A stretch of DNA of 64,000 bases from Siderastrea siderea (lineage: Eukaryota > Cnidaria > Anthozoa > Scleractinia > Rhizangiidae): assembly GCA_964030785.1 (NCBI GenBank), contig OZ034968.1, positions 50,847,230 to 50,911,229 on the forward strand. Direction: 5' to 3'. A program made the position numbers and the translations under genes. This document shows, piece by piece, positions 33,665 to 45,706 of the stretch. The notes under the pieces were generated by a model. That model had not been told where the DNA came from. It saw only the letters and a list, made by a program, of their open reading frames with translations, and did not search any database. The number at the start of each line of letters is the position of its first letter. Position 1 is the stretch's first letter.

Positions 33665-35244
33665 TAGTAGTTTGTGCGGGGACTTGTAATCAGAATGATA
33701 TCATGCCTTAAAGTCCGCTGTTCACGGAGAAGCGCATGCGCGAGCGGAACGTCTCAAAAATAAATTGTACGGGTCGACACTAAATTCGAACTGAGCTTAT
33801 GGTGGAAAAATCCGTTGAAATCGCGCCCTAATTCTGCACATCCGCTCTTTGCTTTCCACTTTTGATAGTCGTTATTTCCTGTTGTAAATATTAGTTCGAT
33901 TTTTATAATATTGAAAGTGATTTAGCAGCCGAAATCGGCATTTGAGTCAATGGATGGTCAGAAGAGACGTCGTGGTAGACTGGCGACGGGACGGCAGAAC
34001 ACAATACATTCACGAGATTGAAGAATCCTTGAGTCTTACGAGCCAGCATTTTAACTGTTGCGGATTTAACAAATGGAAAATCGTTAAGAACTACAAACAG
34101 ACCATCACAAGCAGGACAAACAATAACCTCTGTCCGAATTGCTGCTGGGGATCTATCAGTTGGATGCTAGTAGTTCGCCATAAGACAACAGAGGTGCAAT
34201 GTTTTAACTCCAAGAATTCTATTTCTATTTTAACCACAACCACGAAAGTGGAGTTAAAACGACAGCGCCAGAAGCTGTAGCTTCTTTATGATCAAAAGAG
34301 ACGGCAACAGTTTCAGAATAATTAATTTGGATCTGACATCCGTGATAAAGAAAGTTACACGTCTTGCAGATAACTGCAAGCAAACATCCAATTACGTATT
34401 AAGAAACTCGTGGATCCTTTCATAAATTTACCGGCAGAATTTCGCTGTGTCGCCTTCAAATCACCTTGATCAAAGGGAGAAATCTTGATCAAAGCTAAGG
34501 GACAAAGCTGTTACGCTTGTACGTGGGCAAGCTCTATTTTGAAGGCTGGAATAGCTTCAACAACTAGCGGCAGTCGTGCTTGGCCTGTCATTTCATATAT
34601 TACCGACAACAAGTTATCACAATTTACAGCCGTATCCCGCCAGGGTTGTGAACGCGGTTCTAATTGGTCTAAAAACAATTATCTTGACAGTGCTCAAGTC
34701 ATCGCTCGTACATGCGCTGAACCGTGAAACTCTGCCTTTAATTGTTCTTGGGCTGATATTCGGGGGAGGGCGTATTACCGGAATTTTAAGGTATTACAAA
34801 ATATATAGAGGATATTACATGGTGGCGCGAAGATATCAATTTTATTTTCGAGTGGTAAAAACAACATTTGCCAACAAGCGCAGCTAGTGAATAAAATATT
34901 GTTTTCAACACGAGAAAACAAACTTAACTAAATCGTCACCTGAAATGTCAACAAACCGTCGAAAAGCCGCCATTGCGAACAGACAAGAAGGAGCGAAACA
35001 GCAAAAGGCGGGAACCAAAGCGCGCGCGCACATCCGGGACCTTTGGTACATAACGTTTTCCATATTTTTCACGGAGTGAAAGTATGGAAAATAAGAGTGT
35101 TATAGTTTCCGGTAAAACACTGATGTCCATACAATAAAATGTTTTCGCTTTGTTTGGTCAAAATGCGTCACGTCAGATGTTCCAACAAAATCTTGGAATC
35201 ATTGTTACAATGATATTTCCTCGTGGTATTCCCAAGCCTTTTGC
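33665..35244. other. Intergenic, no gene recognised
   Basis: Frames at 33942-34280 (112 codons) and 34576-34887 (103 codons) have no recognisable domain and overlap other short frames. I see no splice-supported gene or repeat structure. Confidence 0.4.
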
Positions 35245-35314
35245 AATCTCGTTCCGAGAGCCCGCGCTACCCATTTCCAGTGGAACGGGCAACGCCGGCT
35301 CTGGGAACGAGATT
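35245..35314. repeat. Hairpin (AATCTCGTTCC / GGAACGAGATT)
   Basis: AATCTCGTTCCGAGAGCC pairs with GGCTCTGGGAACGAGATT across about 34 nt. Looks like a small dispersed hairpin element. Confidence 0.6.
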
Positions 35315-35320
35315 ATCAGT

Positions 35321-35572
35321 TTTCAAAAGTTCACCTTTTTACAGACGCTTTTTCGTAACTTCAAGATGAAAGAGAGTTTGCCGTTGTAACAAACAAAGGC
35401 ATATCGACAAATTTTTAATAAATCGGTACCGGAAACACGCAGTGTTTTTCAAAAGTTCACCTTTTTACAGACGCTTTTTCTTAACTTCAAGATGAAAGAG
35501 AGTTTGCCGTTGTAACAAACAAAGGCATATCGACAAATTTTTAATAAATCGGTACCGGAAACACGCAGTGTT
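35321..35572 (+). repeat. Perfectly in-register 126-bp tandem duplication
   Basis: 35321-35446 and 35447-35572 are identical except for CGTAAC against CTTAAC. The unit starts TTTCAAAAGTTCACC and ends AACACGCAGTGTT. The near identity indicates a recent duplication. Confidence 0.95.
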
Positions 35573-36053
35573 TTTCAGATGTGCGTCTTTCACCGAAGGT
35601 ATCGGGATCCATTTGGTCTCAAACGCTGGTTTGTGATTGTTTCAAAAACTATTCTGCTCCGTGGGCAAGGTCAAACTTCAAGGCTTTTCTGCGTGGTCCT
35701 CTGACGTCAGTACATGAATATTTCGACATCACCACATAAGAGAAGTGGAAGTTGACAAAGTAACTCTCTCATTTTTTTGTCGAAAGGACCAAAGTGAAGA
35801 GTAGATGAAGGTTTCTTGTAGCTCTTTGTCATGTTCCTCGTAATATGGTGAGTTAGAGCTGCAAAAAGCTTCCTTTTTGACATAAAGAATCGCAAAGATA
35901 CAGAGAGCAGAGTAACAAACAACCGCACGCATCAACGCCATGTTGTGACCTGCCTTTTTTTTTTTTTGAGGATTTTATGTTACAGGACCCCATTAATAAC
36001 AGTGCACTTGCACTGAAGGGTTATCCTGTTAAAATATTTGCTTATCATTATCA

Positions 36054-36054
<1 letters not shown>
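35573..36054. other. Intergenic, nothing recognised
   Basis: Unique sequence running into a microsatellite. The GTTATCCTGTTAAAATATTTGC before the ATC/ATT repeat could be the 3' tail of an unrecognised LINE fragment. Confidence 0.35.

Positions 36055-36107
<53 letters not shown>
36055..36107. repeat. (ATT)n microsatellite
   Basis: About 17 ATT units, preceded by interrupted ATC/ATT. It abuts the recognisable LINE A reading frame. Confidence 0.95.
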
Positions 36108-36214
36108 GGTGTAATTTGGTGTCAATGAGACTCAAATGTTCGTAGACCGATGAAGCAGAGTGGTCACTGCAAAGCGAAGTTTTATGAGTCCAAAGTAGAA
36201 CAGCTAAGAGAGGG

Positions 36215-36228
36215 TGACCCTAGATTAT
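36215..36228. repeat. Left target-site duplication of Tx1-like LINE
   Basis: TGACCCTAGATTAT, repeated exactly at 41286-41299. It lies in the LINE A reading frame. Confidence 0.95.
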
Positions 36229-36572
36229 TATTTTTTATTTTTTATTTTATTTTTTATTATTAATTACTTGCAAGCACAAAAAAGAAAACAACGCATACAG
36301 TACAAACACTAAAGCACGTAACTAAACAATACAGCAGAGTAAAAAGTAAGTGATCCTAATTACAATGGTTTAGGTGCATTACCAAAATTACAAAGAGTTA
36401 GTCAGTCGAGGGGAGGGGAAGTAACATTTTGAAAGTTATTTGGGTTTGCCATAGTTACATACATATACAAAATATACTTAAACAATATTTTCTAGATATG
36501 AGTACAAGGGTGTTTACAGGTTTGCTAAAAAAAATAACAGTCCTTCAGTCAGGGGGACAGGAGATAAACTCT

Positions 36573-39500
36573 TTATAAACATTCTGCAAAAGAAATCCAT
36601 TTTTTTGTGTCACCCGCTTTTGTCTCTAATACATATCTTGATTTAACAAGACGTAGAGAAGGTGTGAAATTTGGTGAGGTTTCCTCTATTCTGGCTTGCC
36701 ATATATGATACCGTGCTAGCAACAAGATATAGTTTAATTGAAGTGAATATTTAGAATGAGGATCCGGCCTCAGGCCCAAAGCTGTTGTATTCAATAAAGT
36801 GAATTCGCCTGTTATCGAGAGGTTGTCCTGAAGCCAACTCAGTCACTCTTTTCCAAAAGGAGGATGTAACGTGACATGACCAAAAAAGGTGGATTAATGA
36901 CTCTGAGGCACTGTGACAAAAAGTGCAATTTTCGTTTTCCTTTCTTCCTATTTTAAAAAGGAACTTGTTAGTTGGTATGCATCTATGCAAAAGTTTAAAC
37001 TGGAACTCGATCAGTTTGGTGCTTTTAGTACAACTTGGAGCCATGAGGTACGCTTGTTCCCAGTTGAAAGTAGTTTTTTCATCTAAAAAATTGCAATCCT
37101 GAAACCATTTGTTTTGGCTGTTGCTCGGAGTTAGGCCTTTTGTACTGATTAGCTTTTTGTAAATTATCGGGCCTGGTTTTTGGCTTTTTATAATCTTGTC
37201 GCAGAGTGTTTCAGAGTTGCCTCCTCTAATCTCAGCAGCTCCGGTAGCGGTTTTTCGAAGGGACTTTACAGCTGATAATAAGCCATAGAAACTAAGAGGA
37301 CGTAATTTTATGTCATACTTTGACGCAAGAGCATTAAGGGACAGAAATCCGTTGTTTTCCGTCCTTTGAAGGTGTTTAACTTTTGTTATACCTTTTTCAA
37401 GCCAATCCTTAAAAAAAAAATTGGCTTGTTATCAACCCTTATTAAAGAGTTGAACCATAAACTCTGTTCGCGAAAATTGATTTCAGAAGTCACTTGGCGC
37501 TCAAAATTGGTTTCGGCCCAGTATTCTAATATTTCCTTAAGGAAGGGATCCGTGACCTTTATCATTTTCTTTGTGTCATTAACGTTAAGGTTACCCCGGA
37601 AGAGATTTTCACAGCCATAGTTCTTGAGTTCCATATAGAAGATGAGTTTCCATTTTCCTTTGTTGGTCGTGTCCAAGTACTTTTTTACCCAAGTTGTTTT
37701 GAGAGATTTGTTAAAAGAGCAGAGATCAATCATTTTCAGACCTCCATTTCTGGGATCGTTAATCATAACTTTTCTCTTTATTTTGTCACCTTTGCCATTC
37801 CATAGGAAATGGTAGAACATGTCGTTTATTTCTTTTATAGCATGGTGGTTAAAATGCAGCGGCGCTAATAAATAAACCAACTGTGATGCGGCCAGCGTCT
37901 TAACTACGGTGATTTTTCCTAGCAGTGAAAGCCTACGGTTTTGCCAGCAACTTAATAGCTTTCTAATTTTTACAGTTTTTTCTTTATAATTTAATATCAT
38001 CGCCAGGTCTGGCTCGGTTCACAGCCATAGACCAAGTGCTTTTACCTTGCATTTTGGCCATTTTAAGTCCTTTCCTGGTAAATAGATTTTTTCTTGCCCA
38101 GTCTTAGAACCGATCCAAAGAGCTTCCGTTTTACTATCATTGAGCCTGAGGCCGGAGATCTTGCTGAAATCTTCTAAAGTTTGTAGGGCTGCGACAAGGG
38201 ACTCCCTTGACCCGTCTAAGATAAGAGTAGTATCATCCGCGTATTGGCTTATCTTAACTTCGTTTTTATCTACATAGATACCTTTTATTCTCCTGTTACT
38301 CCGGATTGTCTTGGCCAACATCTCCGCTGCCAGAATAAATAAATATGGCGAAAGGGGGCAGCCCTGCTTAACACCTCTTTGAGGCTGGAAGAAGTTACTT
38401 GACCAGCCATTGTTAAGAATACAGCTTTCAATTTTGCGGTAAAAGGTCTTGATCCACTTAATAACTGACGGACCAAAGCCGAAGAAACGCAAAGTATCAA
38501 GGATGAAAGGCCATTCAAGTGAATCGAAGGCTTTTTCAAAATCTATAAAAAGCAGGAGACCTGGGACATTATGTTGTGCAGCGTATTGGATGATGCCATC
38601 AATAAGTCGTATGTTTTCACCAATGAACCTTCCTTTTATAAAGCCTGTCTTATCATTATTTATAAGTTTTGGAATTACGGACTTTAGACGGTTTGCAATG
38701 GCCTTTGCTGCGATTTTGTAATCCGTGTTGAGCAGAGTTATAGGACGCCAATTTTTAATTAAAAAGAAGTTCTGTGTCTTTTTTTGGAATAAGTTTAATG
38801 ATTCCGCGCCTTTGAGAAATGGATAGGCAGCCGGACTCGAAGGCAAAGTTGAGGGCGGAGAGTAAATAAGTAGAAATGTCATTCCAGAATAATTTATAAA
38901 ATTCAGCTGGAAGACCGTCGGTGCCAGGTGTTTTTTCTAAATCCATACATTTTAAGGCTTCCGCGCATTCTTTTTCGGTTAAGATAGCGTCGCAAGCCTG
39001 TTGATCCATAAAGCTTAAGGAAGTTTCGTTTTCTTGCTGGAAAAATTGGATTGAGAAGATTTTTCTATTTTCGAAGCATAGAGATTTTTGTAAAAGGATT
39101 CACATTCTGATAAAATTTCCTTGTCTGAAGTGACAAGAGTATTATCGTCTAGTTTTAATTGGCTTATCGTTCCTTGTTTAAAGTGTCTCTTTTCCAGGCT
39201 GAGGAAGTATTTTGTGTTCTTTTCACCTTCGTTATACCACTTTGACTTTGACCGAAGAATGGCTCCTTTGGTTCGATGTTCAATGATTTTTTCAAGTTCC
39301 TCTTTTAGGGCCTTCATTCTCTCATTTGCATTTTGGTTCACGGGATCAGGGCCGGTTGCACTATCGATCTGTTTCTCTAAATTTGAAATTTCTTTTTCTA
39401 ATTCGTCCTCTTTTCTTTTTTTCGCTCTTTTTATAGATGCCGAATAAGCGATTGATTGTTGACGCACTTTTAATTTTATCATCTCCCACAGAAGCCCAGG

Positions 39501-40291
39501 GTTGACGAGTTCATCATTTTTGTATTCAGCAGCCGTTTCTTGTATCGTTTCTTTTATTTTCTCCACAAAGGTTGTATCGGTTAGGAGGGACGTATTTAGT
39601 TTCCAGAAACCATTCCCCCTTGGGTTTGAATGTGAGGATAGGTTGAATGTTATCATAGAGTGGTCCGTTTTGAATCCTGGAAAGATATCCGCATCGGAGC
39701 AGTTGCAAAGCGTAGTTTGGCTTACCAAGAAGTCAAGTCTACATTGAATTTCTGCCTGTCTCTGTCGCCAGGTAAACCTTTTAGTATCCGGATTAAATAT
39801 TCTCCAGATATCACATAATTCAAGATCTTCCATCGCATCTTGTACTACCTTTAGAGCATTTTGGTGTGTTCTGGCTATACCATTCTTTTTATCTTTTTCA
39901 ATATCTAGCACTAAATTAAAATCATCTCCAATTATAACTTCGTCGCATTTAAAATTGGAAAGATGATCAAAAAAAGAGTGAAAGAAATCGGGATCGTCGT
40001 CATTAGGAGCATAGATGTTGGCCAAGGTCAACATTTTTCTATCTGCTTCGATATCGCATATAATAAATCGACCATCTGGGTCTTGGAGAATTTTAAAAAT
40101 GTTTAGATAACCCCTGCTTTGTTACTCGCGCAGCAACTGAACAGCGCTATGTCTGTTGTGTTAGCGGAACAATGGACTTCTTTCAGCATGTATACTGAAA
40201 AATTTTTTGATCTCAGCCAATTAAACACCTCTTTTCTTTTAGCGTTATTTCCTATTCCCCTGACGTTAAGCGATGCTATTTTAAGATTCAT
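36573..40291 (-). pseudogene. Tx1-like LINE ORF2 (endonuclease-reverse transcriptase), frameshifted
   Basis: Starts MNLKIASLNVRGIGNNAKRK at 40291, the usual start of an APE-type endonuclease. Further - strand segments give VIIGDDFNLVLD and GFKTDHSMITF (endonuclease), EKTPGTDGLPAEFYKLFW, GFIKGRFIGENIRL, FIDFEKAFDSLEW, RGVKQGCPLSPYLF and SQYADDTTL (reverse transcriptase motifs), then FCHSASESLIHLFWSCHVTS, a CCHC-like C-terminal motif, ending near 36573 after LARYHIWQARIEE. The frame changes near 40070, 39012, 38800, 38010 and 37200. The order and spacing are those of L1/Tx1 ORF2. Catalytic residues (YADD, GDDFN, TDHS) remain visible. Confidence 0.92.
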
Positions 40292-40761
40292 GGTTTGACA
40301 TTAGCATATAACCATTGAAAGACAAAATTAACTTTGCTGCAGAAAAAAATAAATAAATAACAAAAAAATTGCAAATGGAATATAAATAAAAACTTAAGCT
40401 ACACATAGCGTACGAGCAAAAAAACGTTGGAAGCAAGGAAAAAAACGCTAACATACAGAACAAAGACAATCAACAATTAAGGAAGGTTAAACACGCAATT
40501 AGTTTAAGAGTGAGCTTTTGGTTTTGCGGTGTTCTTCAGCAGCTCTCTCCGCTCGCAAAATTCTACAATATCCTTGTTAAAAGTGGCGAAAAAAAAAGTT
40601 TTAGCTCAAGGGTGGTAAAGAGCAAAGACTAAAAGGACAAAGAAAGGGGTTACGAGGAGTTTGCTCCATTAGATGTCCAGTACCTGGCCAACTGGCCAAA
40701 GTTTACCTCTAACATATAGCTTGTCCGGTTGCGATTTGCTAAAGGATACGGGAATATTATT

Positions 40762-41263
40762 TCGTTTAGCCTTCAACGCCTTTGATCCTTTTGTCTAAGG
40801 CCTTTTTGGCGTCATCTTGTTTCTTTTCAATAAGCATGTGGTTTGTCTTTAGGTTATCGATGTCTTCTCTGGCCGCCTTCTCAAGCTCTTCAAGTTTCGC
40901 TGTTCTTTCTTCTAGTTTGTCTAAGCTGCCTTCAATTTTTTTAAGGGTGCATTCAATGGTATCCAGCTTCTAGAGCTTTTCTAGGATGCATTTTAGAGTT
41001 CCACTAAGATCGTCCGTTAGTTTGAGCGCGGTCAGCACAAGGTCGCTGTCCTCGTTATGTTCGCCATGTTCGTCGCGTGGCGGCGAAGACTCGGGATCGC
41101 TTGTGCTTTTTACTTTTTTCATTGTTGGAGAATCCACTTTTCCATCCGTCGAGCTGTCGGAGGATCGGTTCCTTCTTTTTGTTACGTATTTTAGCAAAGA
41201 TTCCGCCATTGACTTTGAAGAAATAGCGAATTTTGTGCGAGCGGAGATAAGCACGTTCTTCAC
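40762..41263 (-). pseudogene. Tx1-like LINE ORF1 (coiled-coil protein), one internal stop
   Basis: The - strand frame begins MKNVLISARTKFAISSKS near 41263. It contains a Lys/Ser-rich segment, then an amber stop at 40972-40970 in mid-helix (EKL-stop-KLDTIECTLKK). It continues with heptad-patterned helix KIEGSLDKLEERTAKLEELE to a stop near 40762. About 167 codons, shorter than many LINE ORF1 proteins; I see no RRM or zinc knuckle. The position upstream of ORF2 supports the assignment. Confidence 0.7.
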
Positions 41264-41285
41264 GTCGCCATACCTCGACCCAGCC

Positions 41286-41299
41286 TGACCCTAGATTAT
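41286..41299. repeat. Right target-site duplication of Tx1-like LINE
   Basis: TGACCCTAGATTAT, exact partner of 36215-36228. Confidence 0.95.
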
Positions 41300-42468
41300 G
41301 GTGGAAGGAGGTGGGTAGGCTGAGCGGAGCAAAATCACCCTGCTCTAGTGGCCTGCTCGCCCAGTTAAATGTCGATGAACTTGAGAACGTATCGACACAG
41401 GAAATAGCTGATGCGATTAACAGCGCTCTGCTAGAGCCCTTGGAGGAGTACTGACTTCCAAGTGCCATCACAAAGCTGACGCTCGAGGAAGATCACGCCC
41501 CTGAGTTCCTTGTGGTATCGGAACAAGACGTTTACAAGAAACTTTCCCACTTAAACCCTGCGAAAGCCAATGGGCCAGACGGAATTCCAAACTGGATTTT
41601 GAAAGACTATTCGGAATTCCTTGTCAACCCGGTAACTACAACCCTAAATGCCTCATTTAAGGAGCAGCGCTTACCGAGCACGTGGAAACTGGCTGACGTG
41701 TCGCCTCTTCCTAAGACGAAACCTGTGAAGGAACTTAAAAAAGATCTCAGACCGATATCGCTCACACCATATATCTTCAAGGTTGCTGAGGACTTCGTTG
41801 TCACCCAGTACGTGAAATCTTCTGTGCTTGGCGTACTTGATCCTAGTCAGTATGGCGCCATCCCGAAGTCCAGTACAACACTAGCCTTATTAGAGATGCT
41901 CCATGTCTGGTGTCAAGCGACTGATGGCAATGGTGATACTATACGGACTGTCTTGTTCGACTATAAGAAAGCATTCGACTTAATCGATCATAGCATTTTA
42001 GTACGAAAACTTAGAGCTCTAGCCATACCTATAAGTGTAGTTAACTGGATAATAGATTTTTTGTCACATAGATACCAGAGAATTAAGTTTTCGGAAGGCT
42101 GCGTTTCGGAATGGGGTAAAGTCCCTTCAGGTGTCCCGCAAGGGACCAAATTAGGCCCATGGTTATTTCTGATCATGGTAAACGATCTAACAGTAAATAA
42201 TGCACTACGTTGGAAGTACGTGGACGACACAACAGCTTCGGAAATTGTAAGTAAGGGTGACCAGAGTAATGCTCAAGCTATTGCAGACACGGTAGCTGAC
42301 TGGTCACGCAAGAATAGGGTTAAGCTGAACAATGACAAATGCAAGGAACTGCGCATCTCATTTGCCAGAGTAGAAAGAGACTTTCCACCAGCAGTCATAG
42401 ATGGTGTGAACATTAAGGTAGTTGAGAGTGCAATTCAGTTGGTCCTCAGAATAGCGACGCACCTGTAG
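41300..42468 (+). pseudogene. LINE A reverse transcriptase
   Basis: An upstream stretch (WWKEVGRLSGAKSPC and the following helix) ends in a stop near 41451. The main frame 41512-42468 then gives NPAKANGPDGIPNWILKDY, LRPISLTPYIFKVAE, FDYKKAFDLIDH, PSGVPQGTKLGPWLFLIMVN and RWKYVDDTTA, in the usual order of non-LTR reverse transcriptases with YVDD at the catalytic site. Reading runs to VVESAIQLV, where LINE B interrupts it. The expected continuation is found 11 kb downstream at 53776. CR1/Jockey-group membership is inferred from motif style. Confidence 0.88.
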
Positions 42469-42637
42469 AAGTTCCAAAAGAACTGATACCCTTTTTCAGA
42501 CTTATTAAACCGTTTATTTAGCATTAAATTATCTACCAGAATGGCCATAATCCGATTAACAGAAATGGATAGATCTACGACGATGACAAATTGCTTGTAT
42601 TACACAAGCAAATTGTCTTCTCTTGCTTGGAATTTTA

Positions 42638-43628
42638 CAGTCAACGCGCTTCACGCATGAACGTTCAATTTCAAATATTCATCGATTAGTTCATTCTTCG
42701 ATTTCATTTTTCGAAAAATTTAGTGATTCTTTGAAACTTGGATTCTATATTCAAAACACTATTTCAGTTATTCGAATTTTTTTTTGTAACATCGTAATAA
42801 TAATTCAAACTTTCCGAACAGAACTGAAAAGTTAGTTTTTTTAGCTCAGTTTTCCGGTTAATGTCACGCGTGATATTTTTATTGTTTTCAAGCCCGGCGT
42901 AAAAAATGGCGAGAACATAAGGCCGACAAAAATAACCCGTAAAGAGAAAATCGACAACAGCAATCCTTAAAAAGAAAATCCAATGGAGTCTCTAATTTTA
43001 ACAAGGCAACTTATTGTTTGGCTGGAGGTTTCGTGGCTTAATCGGAAACCCGCAGAAAATATAAACAACAACCGCCACAATTTTATTTTCGCCGCGGTGT
43101 ATTGCGGTCGGTGTACATAGATTTGCACATGATCGGAACATGAAAGTTTAGGTTTCCTAACTCCAAATGGCAAGAAATTCGCTTGGGGACTTTTACGATC
43201 CTGGTAAACCTTTGCCTTCTAATGCAAGGAACGAAATCGTTAACCTTTTCAATGCTGGATTGGGGTTGTCAGATATTCCACGGAACCACGGAACACGAGA
43301 GTGCCAAAAGGAGCTGTTCATAAAATCGTCCGACACTATTCAGTCCACGCGAGGACTCAACCATTTTCTTGTGCAGGTAAAGATCCTTGATAACGGATGA
43401 CATTTCTTTCAGAAGTAATTGATTAGCACTTCTTCCGAGTGCGCCATGATGTAGACGATTTCTGATGTTACGCGTGAACTTCCTAAGAATCAATTTCGTT
43501 CATCGAAAAAAACTCGTTATCTTTCAATCTGTCTACAAGAATACTGTCATCCAATTAAAGAAAGGAATGCGCACGTGAAGAATGCAATCTTCATTCCATG
43601 ATCGTTCATGCGTGAAGCGCGTTGACTG
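42638..43628 (+). mobile_element. TA-flanked CAGT-ended element carrying a Pax-like exon fragment
   Basis: Inverted termini CAGTCAACGCGCTTCACGCA / TGCGTGAAGCGCGTTGACTG, with perfect identity over 26 bp, bordered by TA on each side (42636-42637, 43629-43630). This is the Tc1/mariner signature. It sits in the LINE B endonuclease frame, which resumes at SRKGGRNSGGIVLLYK right after it. The interior contains a paired-domain-like fragment on the + strand and no DDE transposase. Confidence 0.82.
43167..43377 (+). pseudogene. Paired-domain (Pax-like) fragment inside the TA-flanked element
   Basis: From ATG 43167 the frame reads MARNSLGDFYDPGKPLPSNA and then RNEIVNLFNAGLGLSDIPR. This matches the Pax PAI subdomain (N-x-LGG-x-F-x-x-GRPLP-x-x-x-R-x-x-IVEL-x-x-x-G-x-x-x-x-DISR). 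After a net +2 shift near 43280-43309 the next frame gives GAVHKIVRHYSVHA, matching the following GCVSKILGRY helix, and ends at TGTGCAG|GTAAAG, a good splice donor. So the paired domain is recognisable but broken. Whether it was captured from a Pax gene or is the DNA-binding part of a transposase cannot be decided here. Confidence 0.7.
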
Positions 43629-43791
43629 TAATTCGAGAAAAGGTGGTCGTAACTCCGGTGGTATAGTTTTACTTTACAAAAATGCATTGCATGATTGGAT
43701 CTCAATTGTGAAAAAATCACCAAATTTTCTATGGTTTAAAATCAGCAAAGATTATACCAAAACCAACAAAGACATACTTTCATGTGGACTT
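43629..43791 (+). pseudogene. LINE B endonuclease fragment between insertions
   Basis: The frame SRKGGRNSGGIVLLYKNALH and FLWFKISKDYTK is an APE-like endonuclease segment. It stops being LINE sequence at the Gypsy insertion and continues at 50509 with PPYNSRYFNDELFEE. Confidence 0.8.
43787..43791. repeat. Left target duplication of the Gypsy element
   Basis: GACTT, matched by 50509-50513. Confidence 0.85.
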
Positions 43792-43897
43792 TGTCACAGT
43801 ATGTGTCACGTGACTCGCTGTAGCACGTACTTTTATGTAAATGAGGAGCTCTCACCGAGCCGCCATGTTAATCGACTGAAATAAACCTTGTGAAAGT
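43792..43897 (+). repeat. 5' LTR, first 106 bp (rest at 45900-45905)
   Basis: TGTCACAGTATGTGTCACGT start, AATAAA near its end, interrupted after GTGAAAGT by the foldback element. The last six bases ATAACA are at 45900-45905. It matches the 3' LTR at 50398-50508. Confidence 0.92.
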
Positions 43898-43911
43898 CGG
43901 AGGGTGCAAAC

Positions 43912-44117
43912 TGCAGGTTGCAGGTTGCAGGTGCAGGTTGCAGGTTGCAGGTTGCAGGTGCAGGTTGCAGGTTGCAGGTTGCCGGTTGCAGGTGCAGGTT
44001 GCAGGTTGTAGGTTGCAGGTTGCAGGTGCAGGTGCAGGTTGCAGGTTGCAGGTGCAGGTTGTAGGTGCAGGTTGCAGGTTGCAGGTCGCAGGTTGCAGGT
44101 TGCAGGTTGCAGGTTGC
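43912..44117 (+). repeat. Heptamer array TGCAGGT (left arm)
   Basis: About 30 copies of TGCAGGT/GCAGGT alternating irregularly, with a few TGTAGGT and TGCCGGT variants. Confidence 0.95.
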
Positions 44118-45706
44118 AATTACATTGTTATTTTTTAAATCAGAAGATAGTATGATCTATTCATGGTACGTTTCTATTTAAACTTTCGTCAATAAAGTCC
44201 GAATTGCTTCATTTGTAAAGAAAACTTAATAATGAAAAATTTGAATTGGACTAGACTCTTGGTATGAGAGTTTGCAGAACCGTTTCAAGGTGTTCTCTCA
44301 GATACGCCGCACTCCCAATTTGGAACAGAAATATTAGGTGAAAGGTGCGGTTTAATCATTAACTATTGGCGATGATCAATCGAGGCCATAATGGAGATCA
44401 CCCGCCACCCACCCTAAAATTCCCGAAGAACCTGAGATTTTGAAGCCCGTGGAGTTGATAATTTTAAGAAAAATCACAACGGTTGTAAGTTTCGAAACAT
44501 GTTTCGACAACTTGCTGTCACCCTCAGTTCATTTTGCAATGACCATTACATTTTCAATTGGTGTAAGATCTCGTGTAATACATACAAGTATTAAGACAGG
44601 AGTTTTTAATGTGACTGTTTCTTCTGTCGTAGACTAATATGCTAATATGTTTCAAGTTGCTTGTCACGGGTTGCATTTTGTATCAAAAAATGGATCGGGC
44701 ATTAGTTTAACTGCTAATGTATAATCTGAACTTATCGAAATTATTGGTAAGCTTGTATCATTAGAAAAAAACAAAATCCAGTTGCATTATTACCAGCCAA
44801 AAACCAGTCACTTTGCAGAACTAAAATTAACATTTCAACTTCATTTCAATTCGATATGTTGTGCAAAGTGCACATTATTATTGCTTATTAAACTATAGGA
44901 ACATTAAAACTACAACCTTGAACTTGAAATGTATGTCTTTTCTTTTCAGAATGCTCTCCAAACACTATTGTAAAATGGAGCTTGAGGCCAAATTTGAGTC
45001 CAAATTCTTTTCTCATTTGGTAATTTTGCAGCCCGTCAAGCTAGCTTTCGATTGCCATTATGTATTTTTGTGAACCTGTGTGAATAAACATTTTGTGCGA
45101 ATAAACATACATTGTGTGAGTAAATATACTTCTACACTGGTTCCAAAACCATCTGAGTTTTTTCAGTCTGAGGTATTTCATTCTTGAGTGGTTGGAGTGG
45201 TAGTATACAAGCACGACGTGCACAATTTTTAACCGCACGTCAGTAAAAGTATTAGCACTTTCACTTTATATCCACCACAAATTTATCCGCATTAAAGCAA
45301 GACACATAAACGTTCAAGAAAAAAATAAAATCCTTGAAACTCGTTGCTTTTGTCGATGTTATTGGCTTATCACGTGTTAATCATAGGTCTTATTTGGTTA
45401 GGATTGGTTACGTAATGAAATACAGCAAAAAATGCTGCTCTCGAACCTACAAACATGCAAAATAAAACCAGCTGAACACACCCTGGCAAAACCGTATGAC
45501 CCCATCGGCATGACACCGCTGTCTTTGCCAGGTCTCATTTGTTTTGTTCAAGGTTTTATATTCCTCCGTCATGGCTTAGCTACTTGGAGACTTTTTTTGC
45601 GTGCCCTTTCACATAAAAATGGACAATTCTTACACAATAATTTAAGCTATCCTTACTCCTTTAATTTTTATATCCTATAATTAACTGCTTTTGAAATGTG
45701 TAATTA

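Larger units (their letters stand above)
36229..41285 (-). mobile_element. Tx1/L1-like LINE, nearly full length, - strand
   Basis: A 5.06-kb insertion flanked by the 14-bp duplication TGACCCTAGATTAT. Its 3' end is at the low-coordinate side, where the + strand shows ATTTTTTATTTTTTATTTTA, an A-rich tail on the - strand. It encodes a short ORF1 with a coiled coil and a long ORF2 with endonuclease, reverse transcriptase and C-terminal Cys/His motif. Both ORFs are broken by a few stops and frameshifts, so this copy is inactive. The long, clean duplication and near-complete length suggest it inserted as a full element. Confidence 0.92.

Noticed and set aside
33942..34280. 112-codon frame with several cysteines
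   Set aside because: No recognisable domain, no splice or promoter support, and overlapping alternative frames of similar length.
40986..41288. 100-codon + strand frame
   Set aside because: Shadow of the Tx1-like ORF1 on the opposite strand.
43868..44138. Open frames of repeating LQVAGCR or CNLQPAT
   Set aside because: They are translations of the TGCAGGT heptamer array and are open on both strands; the same holds for 45661-45949.
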